DNA of 64,000 bases from Planktosalinus sp963975935 (GCA_963975935.1 CAXBIQ010000006.1:145930-209929), one strand, 5' to 3'. Numbered from the stretch's first letter, positions 15,534 to 25,138 are shown. Notes: generated by a model from the letters alone, not told the origin. Program-made: numbers and translations.

Positions 15534-16451
15534 ATGAAAAAAATTACTTTACTTGCTTTTTTGTTTGTGGCTGGAATGTCAGTACAGGCACAACAACCAA
15601 CTTTTACAACTGCAAATCCTGATGGCGGGATTTCTTTTGGAAACTTAGATGTAAATAGTGCACCGGTCGTTATTACACACAGTAATACTCAAAACAATGT
15701 TGAAGCTGATGCCATTGCATGTGCTTCTCCAACTTCTTTTCGTAACAATAACTTGTTCAGGGTATTTGACTTAGAAGGGGATTTTGGTCTTATGGACGGT
15801 CTTCAAGTTACTGATGTTGAATTTGCTATTGGACCAATCTCAACACCTAGCAGCTTTCCAATTACAATCAATATTTATTCTACAGCTCCAGGGACATTTC
15901 CCGGAGGGACCTTAACCCTTCAAGGTACTGCCGTACATACAGCAACGAATGCTGACTTTTTACAAATAGTATCTTTGCCGCTTAGTGCTTTGATTCCACC
16001 CGGAGAAGCAATGGTAATGGAAGCTGTATTGATTGACGACGGAACAGATCAACACTTCATGCGTTTTGGATGTAACAGTGACGGAGATACTGGTCCTTCA
16101 TATATCCAAGCTGATGTTTGTGGGGCAGCAACACCTACTCCATTTTCAGATTTAGGTCTTGTTCAAGGTTTGGTATGGAATGTGCTTGGTGATGATGAAC
16201 CATTGTCTGTAAATGAAACTCTTGCTTCTCAGGTTTCAGTTTATCCAAACCCTGCAACAGATGTAATCAACATCAAAACTCCTTCAAACATTCAAGTTAC
16301 AGGAGCTATTTTATATGATCTGTTAGGTAAAAACACAGGTGTTGTTTTTGCAAATGGCCAGGTAGATGTTTCAGCATTGAGCAGAGGTGTATATATGTTG
16401 ACAGTTGAAACCAATGAAGGTTCACTTACTCAGAAAATTGTTAAGAGATAA
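15534..16451 (+). CDS. Secreted protein with type IX secretion C-terminal sorting domain (paralogue B)
   Basis: A 305-residue exported protein with signal peptide at about residues 1-19 (ITLLAFLFVAGMSVQAQ). The middle domain contains ADAIACASPTSFRNNNLFRVF and a beta-rich stretch with IYSTAPGTFPGG; I do not recognise its function, though the layout resembles cell-surface adhesion or choice-of-anchor type domains. The C-terminal sorting domain (about residues 228-305) is VSVYPNPATDVINI ... ILYDLLGK ... ALSRGVYMLTV ... KIVKR and differs from that of paralogue A at only a few positions. Both would be moved across the outer membrane by T9SS and anchored or released. Confidence 0.85.
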   Translation: MKKITLLAFLFVAGMSVQAQQPTFTTANPDGGISFGNLDVNSAPVVITHSNTQNNVEADAIACASPTSFRNNNLFRVFDLEGDFGLMDGLQVTDVEFAIGPISTPSSFPITINIYSTAPGTFPGGTLTLQGTAVHTATNADFLQIVSLPLSALIPPGEAMVMEAVLIDDGTDQHFMRFGCNSDGDTGPSYIQADVCGAATPTPFSDLGLVQGLVWNVLGDDEPLSVNETLASQVSVYPNPATDVINIKTPSNIQVTGAILYDLLGKNTGVVFANGQVDVSALSRGVYMLTVETNEGSLTQKIVKR

Positions 16452-16473
16452 TTTTTTTAAACATAAAGTTTAT

Positions 16474-16504
16474 AAAACCCCGGTATACTCACCGGGGTTT
16501 TTTT
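16474..16504 (+). terminator. Intrinsic terminator after paralogue B
   Basis: AAAACCCCGGT and ACCGGGGTTTT form an 11-bp stem with a six-base loop and a T-run. It separates the gene from the TonB-dependent receptor gene. Confidence 0.85.
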
Positions 16505-16532
16505 ATGCTTAATTTATAGTATCTTAGCAAGA

Positions 16533-18638
16533 ATGAAAATCAAAACGACCACATTTATAAAGTCCAAGTCCCATTTCTCTCTTTTATTTATTACGTTTCT
16601 TAGTTTTTATGGTGGTTTTTCACAAACCAAAAAAGACACCACAGCACTTTCTGAAGTTATTGTTTACAGTGCTTTGATTCCAAAATCAATTCAAAACAGT
16701 GCATATGCAGTTACTCAAATCTCAGAAAAAGATATCGAATTTAGCGACCAAACAAACCTGACCCCAATATTAAACAAAGTGCCGGGCGTATATGCCCAAC
16801 AAGGTGCCTTAAATACTAATAGGGTTACTATAAGGGGTATGGGAGCTCGCTCTCAATTCAGTACAAATCGTGTGAAAGCATATTTTGAAGACATCCCACT
16901 TACCAATGCTGAAGGGGAAACTGTGTTTGAAGATATTGATCCCGAAACGATACAAGGGGTAGAAATAATTAAAGGACCCAACAGTACCAGTTTTGGAGCT
17001 GGTTTAGGAGGGGTTATTCATTTAAAATCCCACAAGCAAACGCAAAGCCCTTATGTTAAAACAACGACCACTCTGGGCAGTTTTGGACTCTGGAAGCAAA
17101 ATGCTTCTTTACATGCCGGAACTTCTAAATCAAATATTTACGTGAGCTACAATCACATGCAAAGTGACGGTTTTAGGGAAAATAGTGATTATAATAGAAA
17201 CTCTTTAAACATCTATGGTAAAACACAGCTAAATGAAAAAAACAGTCTTTCATTTATTGCCATTTATACTCGTTTGAAAGCCTTTATTCCCAGCTCGATA
17301 AATGAAAGTGACTTCATAAACAGGCCTGAGATTGCAGGTGGTAGTTGGAAAGATGCACAAGGTTTTGAGTCTTATGACAAGGTAATTTTCGGATTCAATC
17401 ATCGGGTTGAATTTTCTTCTAATTGGTCTCTTTCAACAACAATCTTTGGAAACTATAAAGATGCTTATGAGCCCAGACCTTTTGATATTCTTGATGATGA
17501 TAGTTTTTCAATGGGTCTCAGAACAAAATTGAATTTTTCAACACAGGTCTTATCATTGCCAACCCAATGGAGTTTTGGCAGCGAAATTATGACAGAAAAT
17601 TACACTTTTACATTGTTGGAAAATCTTTATCAATCTGAACCCGGAAGCGGAAGTATTGAAGGTGATCTCTTTGCTAAGGTAAATCAGGAAAGAACCTATT
17701 TTAATTTCTTTTTAGAGCAAAACACCACCTTGACAGATAAATTATTTATTGAAGCCGGACTTTCTTTTAACAATACCCAATATTCCCTGAAAGATGAATT
17801 TGAACATATTGAAAACACTTCCAGACAGCGCTTTACTTTTGATAATATTCTGTCACCACGGTTGGGACTTTCTTATAAAATTACACCCGGAAAAAATCTA
17901 TATGCTTCAATCAGTAAAGGTTTTTCAATCCCGGCTGTAGCTGAAACATTAACCCCCGAGGGCCAAATCAATACTGATTTAAAGCCGGAAATTGGCTGGA
18001 ACTATGAAATGGGCTTTAAAGCAAACTGGTTGAAAAATACTTTGTATACTGAAGTGGTTTTATATTCTACACAAATCACCAACCTCCTTGTTGCCAGGCG
18101 TGTTGCTGAAGACCAATTTGTGGGTATAAATGCCGGTGAAAGCAGTCATAAAGGGATTGAGGCTTTAATAAAGTACCGCGCTACTATTTCCAACAAGCTC
18201 CAGCTGTATCCTTTTTTTAGCGCAAGCTTCAACAGGTTTCGATTTAAGGACTTTGTTGATGGGGATAATGATTTTTCAGGAAATAAACTCACCGGCGCCC
18301 CATCTCATCAATGGAAGGCAGGTTTTGATTTGCAATCAGATTTTGGTTTTCAGTTTTATGCTTCCCTATTGAGTGTCGGTAAGATTCCATTGAACGATTC
18401 AAATACATTGTATTCAAATCCTTATCATGTTACTGATATAAAAATGATGTATTCATTTTTTATATTCAAAAAACTTTCAACCGAACTTTTTACAGGCGTC
18501 AATAATCTTTTTAACGAAAAATATGCTGCCAGTATCCTGCCCAATGCAGTGGGTTTTGGCGGTGCCGCCCCTAGATATTTTTATCCCGGAAACCCAATAA
18601 ATATTTATTCAGGTGTAAAACTCCAATATTTGTTCTGA
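16533..18638 (+). CDS. TonB-dependent outer membrane receptor
   Basis: A 701-residue outer membrane transporter energised by TonB. Signal peptide about residues 1-30 (ending GGFSQ). The plug spans about 38-155: TALSEVIVYSALIP near the start (TonB-box region), then LNKVPGVYAQQGA, RVTIRGMGARSQF, and GVEIIKGPNSTSFGAGLGG. The rest is a 22-strand barrel ending in an aromatic-rich strand GVKLQYLF. There is no N-terminal carboxypeptidase-like domain and no SusD neighbour, so it is of the FecA/iron-citrate or siderophore-like class rather than a glycan SusC; the true ligand is unknown. No Fur-box was identified by eye. Confidence 0.93.
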   Translation: MKIKTTTFIKSKSHFSLLFITFLSFYGGFSQTKKDTTALSEVIVYSALIPKSIQNSAYAVTQISEKDIEFSDQTNLTPILNKVPGVYAQQGALNTNRVTIRGMGARSQFSTNRVKAYFEDIPLTNAEGETVFEDIDPETIQGVEIIKGPNSTSFGAGLGGVIHLKSHKQTQSPYVKTTTTLGSFGLWKQNASLHAGTSKSNIYVSYNHMQSDGFRENSDYNRNSLNIYGKTQLNEKNSLSFIAIYTRLKAFIPSSINESDFINRPEIAGGSWKDAQGFESYDKVIFGFNHRVEFSSNWSLSTTIFGNYKDAYEPRPFDILDDDSFSMGLRTKLNFSTQVLSLPTQWSFGSEIMTENYTFTLLENLYQSEPGSGSIEGDLFAKVNQERTYFNFFLEQNTTLTDKLFIEAGLSFNNTQYSLKDEFEHIENTSRQRFTFDNILSPRLGLSYKITPGKNLYASISKGFSIPAVAETLTPEGQINTDLKPEIGWNYEMGFKANWLKNTLYTEVVLYSTQITNLLVARRVAEDQFVGINAGESSHKGIEALIKYRATISNKLQLYPFFSASFNRFRFKDFVDGDNDFSGNKLTGAPSHQWKAGFDLQSDFGFQFYASLLSVGKIPLNDSNTLYSNPYHVTDIKMMYSFFIFKKLSTELFTGVNNLFNEKYAASILPNAVGFGGAAPRYFYPGNPINIYSGVKLQYLF

Positions 18639-18684
18639 CATAAAATTTCCAATACTTTAACATTCAAATATTTAAATTTACTAT

Positions 18685-18692
18685 TACATTTG
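18685..18692 (+). promoter_or_regulatory. -7 promoter box (TACATTTG) for the TPR histidine kinase
   Basis: Exact TAnnTTTG match ending 17 bases before the ATG at 18710, suggesting the kinase is transcribed independently of the TonB receptor gene just upstream. Confidence 0.5.
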
Positions 18693-18709
18693 CATAAAAT
18701 ATATCCCCA

Positions 18710-20881
18710 ATGTTTTTAAAGAATACCTGCGTTACCCTTTTATTTTGCCTTTTATTTCTCAGCTCCACAGTTTTTGCACAAGCGCCTCAGGACCCTGAAG
18801 ACTCAACAGTTTTAAAGACAATTAAATTAGCTTCAGAGGCTACTGCAAACAATGATTTTGAAAAAAGTGCCTCCCTTTTAAAAGAAGCACAAAATTCTAT
18901 AGACTCCACATCATCTTATCAGGTGCTTTTTAATTATTATCAAAACCTCGCTACGCTGGCCTTTGATCGTTATCAAATTGAAGAAGCTCAAAAATCATTT
19001 TTAAAATCGATTGATGCTGCGACAAGACTCCGGGATACCGCTTCGATTGTTGCTGCATACTCAGGAATGGCAAATGCCCTTTTGGTTGACAATAAATTTA
19101 AAAAAGCCTTGGTATACCAAAGGGAAGCATTACAAATGCTGGAAAGTGATAAAAATGATAAATATTATTCGCTGTTATCAAATATGGCAATTGCATACAA
19201 GCAGGCCAGCGACTTTGACAATGCTTTGGTTTCATTAATCGAAGTGAAAAATTATTTTAAAGAAAAAGAGGCACTGAAATCTCAAGCCATTGTTGAAAAT
19301 AATATAGGAGAACTCTACCGAGAAAATTTTAAAGATTATACAAAAGCCAAAGAACATTACAAGCGGGCAGAGAATTTAAATTTGAAAATAAATGAAAAGC
19401 AAGCCCTGTCTCAAAATTATCACAACCTCTCACTGCTTTTCGAAAGAGAAGACAAACTTGACAGTGCTTTTGTTTATATAGGAAAAGCCATTAAAATCAA
19501 GCAAGAAAGTGGTGACCTGGGTGGCCTGGCAATAAGCAATCACGCATTGGGTACTATTCAGATTGCTGCAGGTGAATATGATAAAGCAATTGCATCATTT
19601 CAGAAATCATTGGAAATAAGCACAACCTACGGAATCACACCCGGTTTGTATTTTGCCAATATGGGTATTGGTGATGCCCTGATGGCAAAAGGAAACAAAA
19701 GTGAAGCCTTGGAGTACTATAAAAAGGTTGAAAATATCACAACTTCCATGGAGAATTTTGATATGAAAAAAAGTATCACCCAAACGCTGCTTGAATATTA
19801 TAAAGAAAACAACAACTATGAAAAGGCTCTTGAGTACAGTGACCGCTTGCGGGCTATTGAAGACAGTGTTGCGCTCATTAAAAACAATGACAAGCTTGAT
19901 GAATTGCGCATTCAATATGAAACAAATTTAGCTGAGGCTGAAAACAAAATTTTAAGGGAAAAAGAAGTCGCACAGGAAGAACAAATCAAACTTCAAAACT
20001 ATTTTTTAATAGGGCTTATTCTTGCCTTAGTTATTTTTGTTGTTTTGGTTGTTGTTCTATTTAAAGCAAATAGACAACGAAAAATAGCGTATAAAAAAGT
20101 ACAAAAAGCAACAAAAGACCTGGAATTGCAGTACCAGATAACAAAAGAACGAGAAGCAGATTTACAGAGGGCTGTTGCCTTGAAAGACAAAATATTTTCA
20201 GTTTTGGGGCATGATTTAAGAACCCCCCTTGCAAATGTTTCCAGTCTCATTGACAGTATGTCCCAAATAGATTTGTCTCCTGAGGAAATGGAGTTTATGC
20301 TTAAACATTTAAAAGGGGAAACCAGTGCCAGTTTAAAAACACTGGAAAATATTTTACAATGGGCACGACTTCAAATGAATGATAAATCCATCAATGTTAC
20401 TGAGCTTGATGAAGACGGGATTATCATAGAGATTATTAAAAACTTTGAATCTCATACTGAAACCAAAGCAATAGAACTTAGCTATGTCAACACTTCAAAG
20501 TCTGTGGTATGGGCAGATGAAAATCAGTTTAGAAGCATCGCCAATAATTTGATTGCCAATGCCATTAAGTTCAGCCCTGTAAAAGGACAAGTTGAGGTAA
20601 GGTTTTCAGAGGAAAAAGATTTTTTTGTTTTTCGTGTAAGCGATCAAGGAAAAGGGATTGACCCTTCTGTTATCAAAAACCTTGAGACACAGCAGGAATT
20701 GATGAGTACCTATGGCACCGAAGGCGAAAAGGGAACCGGGATTGGTTTGCGCATCGTCAAAGATTTTATTAACATGCATAACGGTAGGATTGAGTTTTCA
20801 AAAAATGATCCTTCCGGCACACTCGTTACCGTTTACCTTCCCAAATTAATTGATAAGGATAACGAAACAAATGAAGATTAG
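18710..20881 (+). CDS. Tetratricopeptide-repeat sensor histidine kinase
   Basis: A 723-residue membrane kinase. A signal peptide (about 1-23, ending VFAQ) leads to a periplasmic domain of about six TPR units (about 30-370, such as YYQNLATLAFDRYQIEEAQK and ALVYQREALQML), then a short coiled coil, one membrane helix (about 430-450) and the kinase core. The HisKA phosphoacceptor is in FSVLGHDLRTPLAN (about residue 500); the HATPase has the N box NNLIANAIKFSP, G1 DQGKGIDP and G2 GEKGTGIGLRIV. It has no receiver domain and no response regulator gene lies nearby, so its partner is elsewhere. The TPR part probably senses a protein or peptide ligand. Confidence 0.93.
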   Translation: MFLKNTCVTLLFCLLFLSSTVFAQAPQDPEDSTVLKTIKLASEATANNDFEKSASLLKEAQNSIDSTSSYQVLFNYYQNLATLAFDRYQIEEAQKSFLKSIDAATRLRDTASIVAAYSGMANALLVDNKFKKALVYQREALQMLESDKNDKYYSLLSNMAIAYKQASDFDNALVSLIEVKNYFKEKEALKSQAIVENNIGELYRENFKDYTKAKEHYKRAENLNLKINEKQALSQNYHNLSLLFEREDKLDSAFVYIGKAIKIKQESGDLGGLAISNHALGTIQIAAGEYDKAIASFQKSLEISTTYGITPGLYFANMGIGDALMAKGNKSEALEYYKKVENITTSMENFDMKKSITQTLLEYYKENNNYEKALEYSDRLRAIEDSVALIKNNDKLDELRIQYETNLAEAENKILREKEVAQEEQIKLQNYFLIGLILALVIFVVLVVVLFKANRQRKIAYKKVQKATKDLELQYQITKEREADLQRAVALKDKIFSVLGHDLRTPLANVSSLIDSMSQIDLSPEEMEFMLKHLKGETSASLKTLENILQWARLQMNDKSINVTELDEDGIIIEIIKNFESHTETKAIELSYVNTSKSVVWADENQFRSIANNLIANAIKFSPVKGQVEVRFSEEKDFFVFRVSDQGKGIDPSVIKNLETQQELMSTYGTEGEKGTGIGLRIVKDFINMHNGRIEFSKNDPSGTLVTVYLPKLIDKDNETNED

Positions 20882-20884
20882 GTG

Positions 20885-21835
20885 TTAAGAATAAATAAGG
20901 TAAATTAAATACCCCACATAAAGCGCTAATAATATAAAACCTTCCCAGCGGTCAACCCTCCTGTATTTTCCGGTAAAAACAAAGAGAAAGAGTAAGACAC
21001 CGGCAAGGATATTCATTAAAATATCGATGAATGAAGCCTGAGCCACTACTACAGGAGTAACTAATGCCGAGGCTCCCAATACAAAGAAAATATTGAAAAT
21101 ATTTGAACCCACAACGTTTCCAATAGCAATGTCAACGTTCTTTTTACGCACGGCTACAATCGATGTTGCGAGTTCTGGAAGCGAAGTTCCTATGGAAACT
21201 ATTGTAAGCCCGATAATGCGCTCAGAGATGCCAAAAGACTGGGCAATGGAAGTTGCACTCGTTACAATGAGTTGACCTCCAATAACAAGACCTGCCAGAC
21301 CCAATAAAATAAAAAGTATACCGGTGAAGGTTTTATAGGGTTTGATGGTTACCTTTTCTTCACTCTCGTCATTTTTTGAAATGGCTATATTATAAACCAG
21401 GAAAACCGCAAAAAACAAGAGCAGCAATAAAGCGTCTGTGCGTGAAATGGTATTTGTCAGCCCATCAAAATAAATATCTGAACTCACAACAATTACAGCA
21501 ACCGCAGCAAGAAGGCTTAAAGGAATTTCATACCAGGTGGTGTTGCTTTTCACAGCGAGCGGATATATAATAGCTGAAATACCCAAAATGCCCAGAACAT
21601 TAAAAATATTACTTCCCAAAACATTGCCAAGCACCATTTCTGTGTTTTCATTGATAGCAGCAATAACATTCACCACAAGCTCAGGAGCTGAGGTGCCAAA
21701 AGCAACTATTGTAAGCCCGATTACAATAGAGGGAATGCCAAACTTAGCAGCAAGGCTGGAAGCGGCTTCAACTAGTTTTTCAGCACCAAAAATCAAGGCC
21801 ACAAATCCGCCAAGAAGGATAAGAATATCAATCAT
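20885..21835 (-). CDS. Calcium/sodium antiporter, CaCA family (YrbG-like)
   Basis: A 316-residue inner-membrane exchanger with about ten helices. Both alpha repeats are clear: VGLTIVAFGTSAPELVVN with GNVLGSNIFNVLGILG in the first half, and IGLTIVSIGTSLPELATS with GNVVGSNIFNIFFVLG in the second. The acidic residues in the SAPEL and SLPEL motifs bind cation. It is the last gene of a minus-strand run ddl-coaD-exchanger, 17 bases after coaD. Its 3' end is 3 bases from that of the convergent kinase gene, leaving no room for a terminator between them. Confidence 0.93.
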   Translation of the reverse strand: MIDILILLGGFVALIFGAEKLVEAASSLAAKFGIPSIVIGLTIVAFGTSAPELVVNVIAAINENTEMVLGNVLGSNIFNVLGILGISAIIYPLAVKSNTTWYEIPLSLLAAVAVIVVSSDIYFDGLTNTISRTDALLLLLFFAVFLVYNIAISKNDESEEKVTIKPYKTFTGILFILLGLAGLVIGGQLIVTSATSIAQSFGISERIIGLTIVSIGTSLPELATSIVAVRKKNVDIAIGNVVGSNIFNIFFVLGASALVTPVVVAQASFIDILMNILAGVLLFLFVFTGKYRRVDRWEGFILLALYVGYLIYLIYS

Positions 21836-21852
21836 TTTTTAAAACGGGAAAT

Positions 21853-22308
21853 TTATTTAACCACAACACTATCAGGAACAAGAACTGTATAATCGCCGCC
21901 ATTTCTTATTACATCACGCACAATACTGGAGCTTATATATGAGGTTCTGGAAGCCGTTAAAAGGAAAACAGTTTCAATTTTAGAGAGTTTTCTGTTGGTA
22001 TGGGCAATGGCTTTTTCAAATTCAAAATCTGCGGGGTTTCTCAGGCCTCTTAGAATGAAATTAGCATCCATCTTTTTGCACAAATCAATAGTGAGCCCTT
22101 CATACGTTATTACTTTGATTTTCGGTTCACCGGCAAAAGCATCTTCAATGAATTTTTTTCTTTGCTCGAGCGTAAACATATATTTTTTTTCGGCATTGAT
22201 ACCAATGGCAACAATGATTTCATCAAAGAGAAAAATACCTCTTTTAATAATATCATAATGTCCCAATGTTATGGGGTCAAAGGACCCCGGAAAAAGTGCT
22301 CGTTTCAT
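21853..22308 (-). CDS. coaD: Phosphopantetheine adenylyltransferase
   Basis: CoaD carries out the fourth step of coenzyme A synthesis, joining phosphopantetheine and ATP. At 151 residues it has the usual length. The nucleotidyltransferase signature ALFPGSFDPITLGHYDII is at the N-terminus, FILRGLRNPADFEFE near residue 84, and the C-terminal TSRTSYISSSIVRDVI near 119. It lies 53 bases downstream of ddl on the same strand, a pairing common in Bacteroidota. Confidence 0.96.
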   Translation of the reverse strand: MKRALFPGSFDPITLGHYDIIKRGIFLFDEIIVAIGINAEKKYMFTLEQRKKFIEDAFAGEPKIKVITYEGLTIDLCKKMDANFILRGLRNPADFEFEKAIAHTNRKLSKIETVFLLTASRTSYISSSIVRDVIRNGGDYTVLVPDSVVVK

Positions 22309-22361
22309 AGTTCTATTCCCAAAAGATATAATAACTCGTTTAATCTAAGATACTAATGTAC

Positions 22362-23345
22362 TTATTTTTTAGTAAACGCCTGTTCTATTAAATTCCCGAA
22401 AAGGTCTTCAAGTGAAATTCCGGCAGCTGCAGCTTGCTTGGGTATAATGCTTTCTTTGGATAATCCCGGGTTTGCATTCATTTCAATAAAATGAGGCACA
22501 CCTTCCTGTATGATAAATTCACTTCTGGAAAGACCGTTCATATTGAGCAATTCATAAATGCGTTTTGCTTCGGCTTTGACACGTTCTCTTTCTTCTTCAG
22601 GAATACGGGCAGGGGTAATTTCCTGTGATTTGCCAAGGTATTTTGCTTCATAGTCAAAGAATTCATTTTCAGAGACGATTTCTGTGGCTGGTAAAACCAA
22701 GATTTCTCCTTTATATTCTATGACTCCAACAGAAACTTCTGTGCCCACGAGGCAACTTTCAATCAGGATTTCAGAATCTTCTTTATATGCCTTGAAAATG
22801 GCGGGTTCCAGTTCTTCAATAGTTTTTACTTTGCTGATTCCAAAGCTGGAGCCGGCACGACTGGGCTTTACAAAACATGGCAGACCTACTTTTTTGATAA
22901 TATCTTCTGCGATAATTTCATCCCCTTTGTTGAGATAATATGCGTTGGCACAATGCACGCCATAGCTTTTTAAAACCGAAAGACAATCACGTTTATTGAA
23001 CGTAAGTGCTGCCTGATAGTAATTGCAAGAGGAATGCGGCATTTCAATCAAATCAAAATATGCCTGCAAAAGCCCGTCTTCACCGGGTGTTCCGTGAATG
23101 GCGTTGAAAACCACATCAGGCTTGATGATGTTGTTTCCGTCTGAAAAACTGAAATCTGATTTATTGACTTCAAATTCTCTTTCTGAACCATCTACATACA
23201 CCCATTTATCTTTTAAAATATGAACTTTGTAAACATTATAATCTTCCTTTGATAAGGAATCACAAACTACCTGGCCGCTTAAAAGTGAAATCTCAAATTC
23301 ACTTGAATAACCTCCCATAATAACGGCAACATTTTTTTTTGTCAT
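22362..23345 (-). CDS. ddl: D-alanine--D-alanine ligase
   Basis: Ddl joins two D-alanines for the peptidoglycan stem peptide. The 327-residue ATP-grasp protein shows VAVIMGGYSSEFEISLLSG at the N-terminus, FNAIHGTPGEDGLLQ (about 83), FVKPSRAGSSFGISKV (about 152), and the metal and substrate site FIEMNANPGLSKESIIPKQ (about 288). A Tyr-Ser-Lys-type omega-loop feature typical of D-Ala-D-Ala specificity is not something I can confirm by eye. A TACTTTTG promoter box is 26 bases upstream. Confidence 0.96.
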   Translation of the reverse strand: MTKKNVAVIMGGYSSEFEISLLSGQVVCDSLSKEDYNVYKVHILKDKWVYVDGSEREFEVNKSDFSFSDGNNIIKPDVVFNAIHGTPGEDGLLQAYFDLIEMPHSSCNYYQAALTFNKRDCLSVLKSYGVHCANAYYLNKGDEIIAEDIIKKVGLPCFVKPSRAGSSFGISKVKTIEELEPAIFKAYKEDSEILIESCLVGTEVSVGVIEYKGEILVLPATEIVSENEFFDYEAKYLGKSQEITPARIPEEERERVKAEAKRIYELLNMNGLSRSEFIIQEGVPHFIEMNANPGLSKESIIPKQAAAAGISLEDLFGNLIEQAFTKK

Positions 23346-23371
23346 AAGAATTGATACTAAAATGCGTTAAA

Positions 23372-23379
23372 CAAAAGTA
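23372..23379 (-). promoter_or_regulatory. -7 promoter box (TACTTTTG) for ddl-coaD-exchanger
   Basis: TACTTTTG on the minus strand fits TAnnTTTG in the divergent ddl/PASTA intergenic region. Confidence 0.45.
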
Positions 23380-23427
23380 GGATTAATAAACCAAATCCGA
23401 AAACTTAAATGTTAGCAATTTAAGATG

Positions 23428-23435
23428 TACATTTG
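23428..23435 (+). promoter_or_regulatory. -7 promoter box (TACATTTG) for PASTA-rluD
   Basis: Exact TAnnTTTG match 55 bases before the PASTA gene start, divergent from the ddl box 50 bases away. Confidence 0.5.
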
Positions 23436-23490
23436 CACAGGTTTTTTGTAAAAAAGCCTTAGTTTTATTGAACACAAATTTTACGTATCA

Positions 23491-24114
23491 ATGGGTTTCT
23501 TTAGATTTGTTTTTTCCAAGGCTTTTGTCAAACAGCTTGTCTTTGCGGTTATTGTTCTTATATTATTGGTGGTATTAATTCTATACTGGTTGAAATTTAC
23601 CACAAATCACGATGAGCGCATCAACGTTCCTGATCTGGCAAAAATGACATTAGACGAAGCCGAGTCTAAACTGGAAGAATATGACCTTCGTCTAGAGATT
23701 TTAGACTCTGCAAATTTTAATCCTGATTACCCTAAATATTCTGTGATCGAGCAAATTCCTGAAGCGGGAAAAGAAGTAAAAGAAAACCGAAAGATATACA
23801 TAACACTCAATCCTTCAGGTTACAGAAAAGTGGAAATCCCGCCATTACTTGTGGGAAAAACAAGAAGACAGGTAGAGCCCACGTTAAGATCTTTAGGTTT
23901 TGAAATTGGAAATGTTGCTTTCAGACCAGATATTTCAGACAATGTTCTTGAAATGCGTCATAAAGGGAAAAAAATTGAACCCGGTGCCGAACTTCAAATA
24001 ACATCTGTCATTGATTTGGTTGTGGGTGACGGCAAAGAGCGCTACCGTGGCCAAGATGAAGATGAAATCGAAGAGAATGAAACCCCAATTGAAAATGACA
24101 ATATCCCAGAATAA
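23491..24114 (+). CDS. PASTA domain-containing membrane protein
   Basis: A 207-residue single-pass protein: membrane helix at about 13-32 (LVFAVIVLILLVVLILY), then two PASTA domains in the periplasm, about 43-110 (INVPDLAKMTLDEAESKLEE onward) and about 115-182 (VEIPPLLVGKTRRQVEPTL onward), and an acidic tail. PASTA domains bind peptidoglycan or muropeptides in other proteins; here there is no kinase or penicillin-binding domain. It overlaps rluD by 20 bases and is divergent from ddl, so a cell-wall link is plausible but unproven. Confidence 0.88.
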   Translation: MGFFRFVFSKAFVKQLVFAVIVLILLVVLILYWLKFTTNHDERINVPDLAKMTLDEAESKLEEYDLRLEILDSANFNPDYPKYSVIEQIPEAGKEVKENRKIYITLNPSGYRKVEIPPLLVGKTRRQVEPTLRSLGFEIGNVAFRPDISDNVLEMRHKGKKIEPGAELQITSVIDLVVGDGKERYRGQDEDEIEENETPIENDNIPE

Positions 24115-25138
24115 TGATTTTGAGCCTGAAAGTGATGACTTGTATGAGCATCACAGGTTTGTGGCAGATAAAGGGCAGCAGCCTTTGCGTGTCGATAAAT
24201 ACCTGATGAACTATATTGAAGGGGCTACCCGAAATAAAATTCAGACAGCAGCCAAAGACGGAAACATCTATGTAAATGATGTTGCTGTAAAATCAAACTA
24301 CAAAGTAAAACCCGGTGATGTGGTGCGCGTTATGTTCACGCATCCGCCCTATGAATTTTTACTGGTTCCGGAGAACATTCCCCTTGATATCGTCTACGAA
24401 GATGATGCCTTGCTTGTGGTAAACAAACCTGCAGGGATGGTAGTGCATCCTGGACATGGAAATTATTCAGGAACCCTTATCAATGCTCTGGTTTACCATT
24501 CAGAAAATTTACCGGTGAATAGTAATGAGCGACCGGGATTAGTTCACAGGATTGACAAAGACACCAGTGGACTTCTGGTAGTTGCAAAAACGGAAACTGC
24601 AATGACAAAGCTCGCCAAGCAATTTTTTAATAAAACCAGCGAAAGGGAATATGTAGCTTTAGTATGGGGTGATGTTGAAAATGACGAAGGCACTGTTGAA
24701 GGCCATATTGGCCGCCATCCCAAAAATCGTCTGCAAAATATGGTATATGAAGATGGCAGTCAAGGAAAGGAGGCTGTTACACATTATAAAGTGCTGGAAA
24801 GGCTTGGCTATGTTACACTGGTTTCCTGTAAACTTGAGACCGGTAGAACGCATCAGATACGTGTACATATGAAGCATATTGGCCACACGCTATTTAATGA
24901 TGAGCGTTATGGAGGTGATAAAATCCTGAAAGGAACAACCTTTACAAAATACAAACAGTTTGTAGAAAATTGTTTTAAAGCCCTGCCACGTCAGGCACTT
25001 CACGCAAAGACATTGGGCTTTACCCATCCTGAAACGGGAGAATTTATGGAGTTTAATACACCCTTGCCGGAAGATATGTTGTTGTGCATTGAAAAATGGC
25101 GCAATTATGTAAAACATAAAAGCGAATTTGAAGGTTAG
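24095..25138 (+). CDS. 23S rRNA pseudouridine synthase, RluD family
   Basis: A 347-residue pseudouridine synthase. I start it at the ATG at 24095 (MTISQNNDFEPESDD), overlapping the PASTA gene by 20 bases; the upstream frame is translated PASTA sequence in another register. An S4 domain is at about 25-90 (LRVDKYLMNYIEGATRNKIQ). The catalytic Asp is in GLVHRIDKDTSGLLVVAK (about residue 150), and the C-terminal part has LETGRTHQIRVHM and RQALHAKTLGFTHP. RluD modifies helix 69 of 23S rRNA in E. coli; RluA/C/D subfamily choice is by overall pattern only. Confidence 0.92.
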   Translation: MTISQNNDFEPESDDLYEHHRFVADKGQQPLRVDKYLMNYIEGATRNKIQTAAKDGNIYVNDVAVKSNYKVKPGDVVRVMFTHPPYEFLLVPENIPLDIVYEDDALLVVNKPAGMVVHPGHGNYSGTLINALVYHSENLPVNSNERPGLVHRIDKDTSGLLVVAKTETAMTKLAKQFFNKTSEREYVALVWGDVENDEGTVEGHIGRHPKNRLQNMVYEDGSQGKEAVTHYKVLERLGYVTLVSCKLETGRTHQIRVHMKHIGHTLFNDERYGGDKILKGTTFTKYKQFVENCFKALPRQALHAKTLGFTHPETGEFMEFNTPLPEDMLLCIEKWRNYVKHKSEFEG

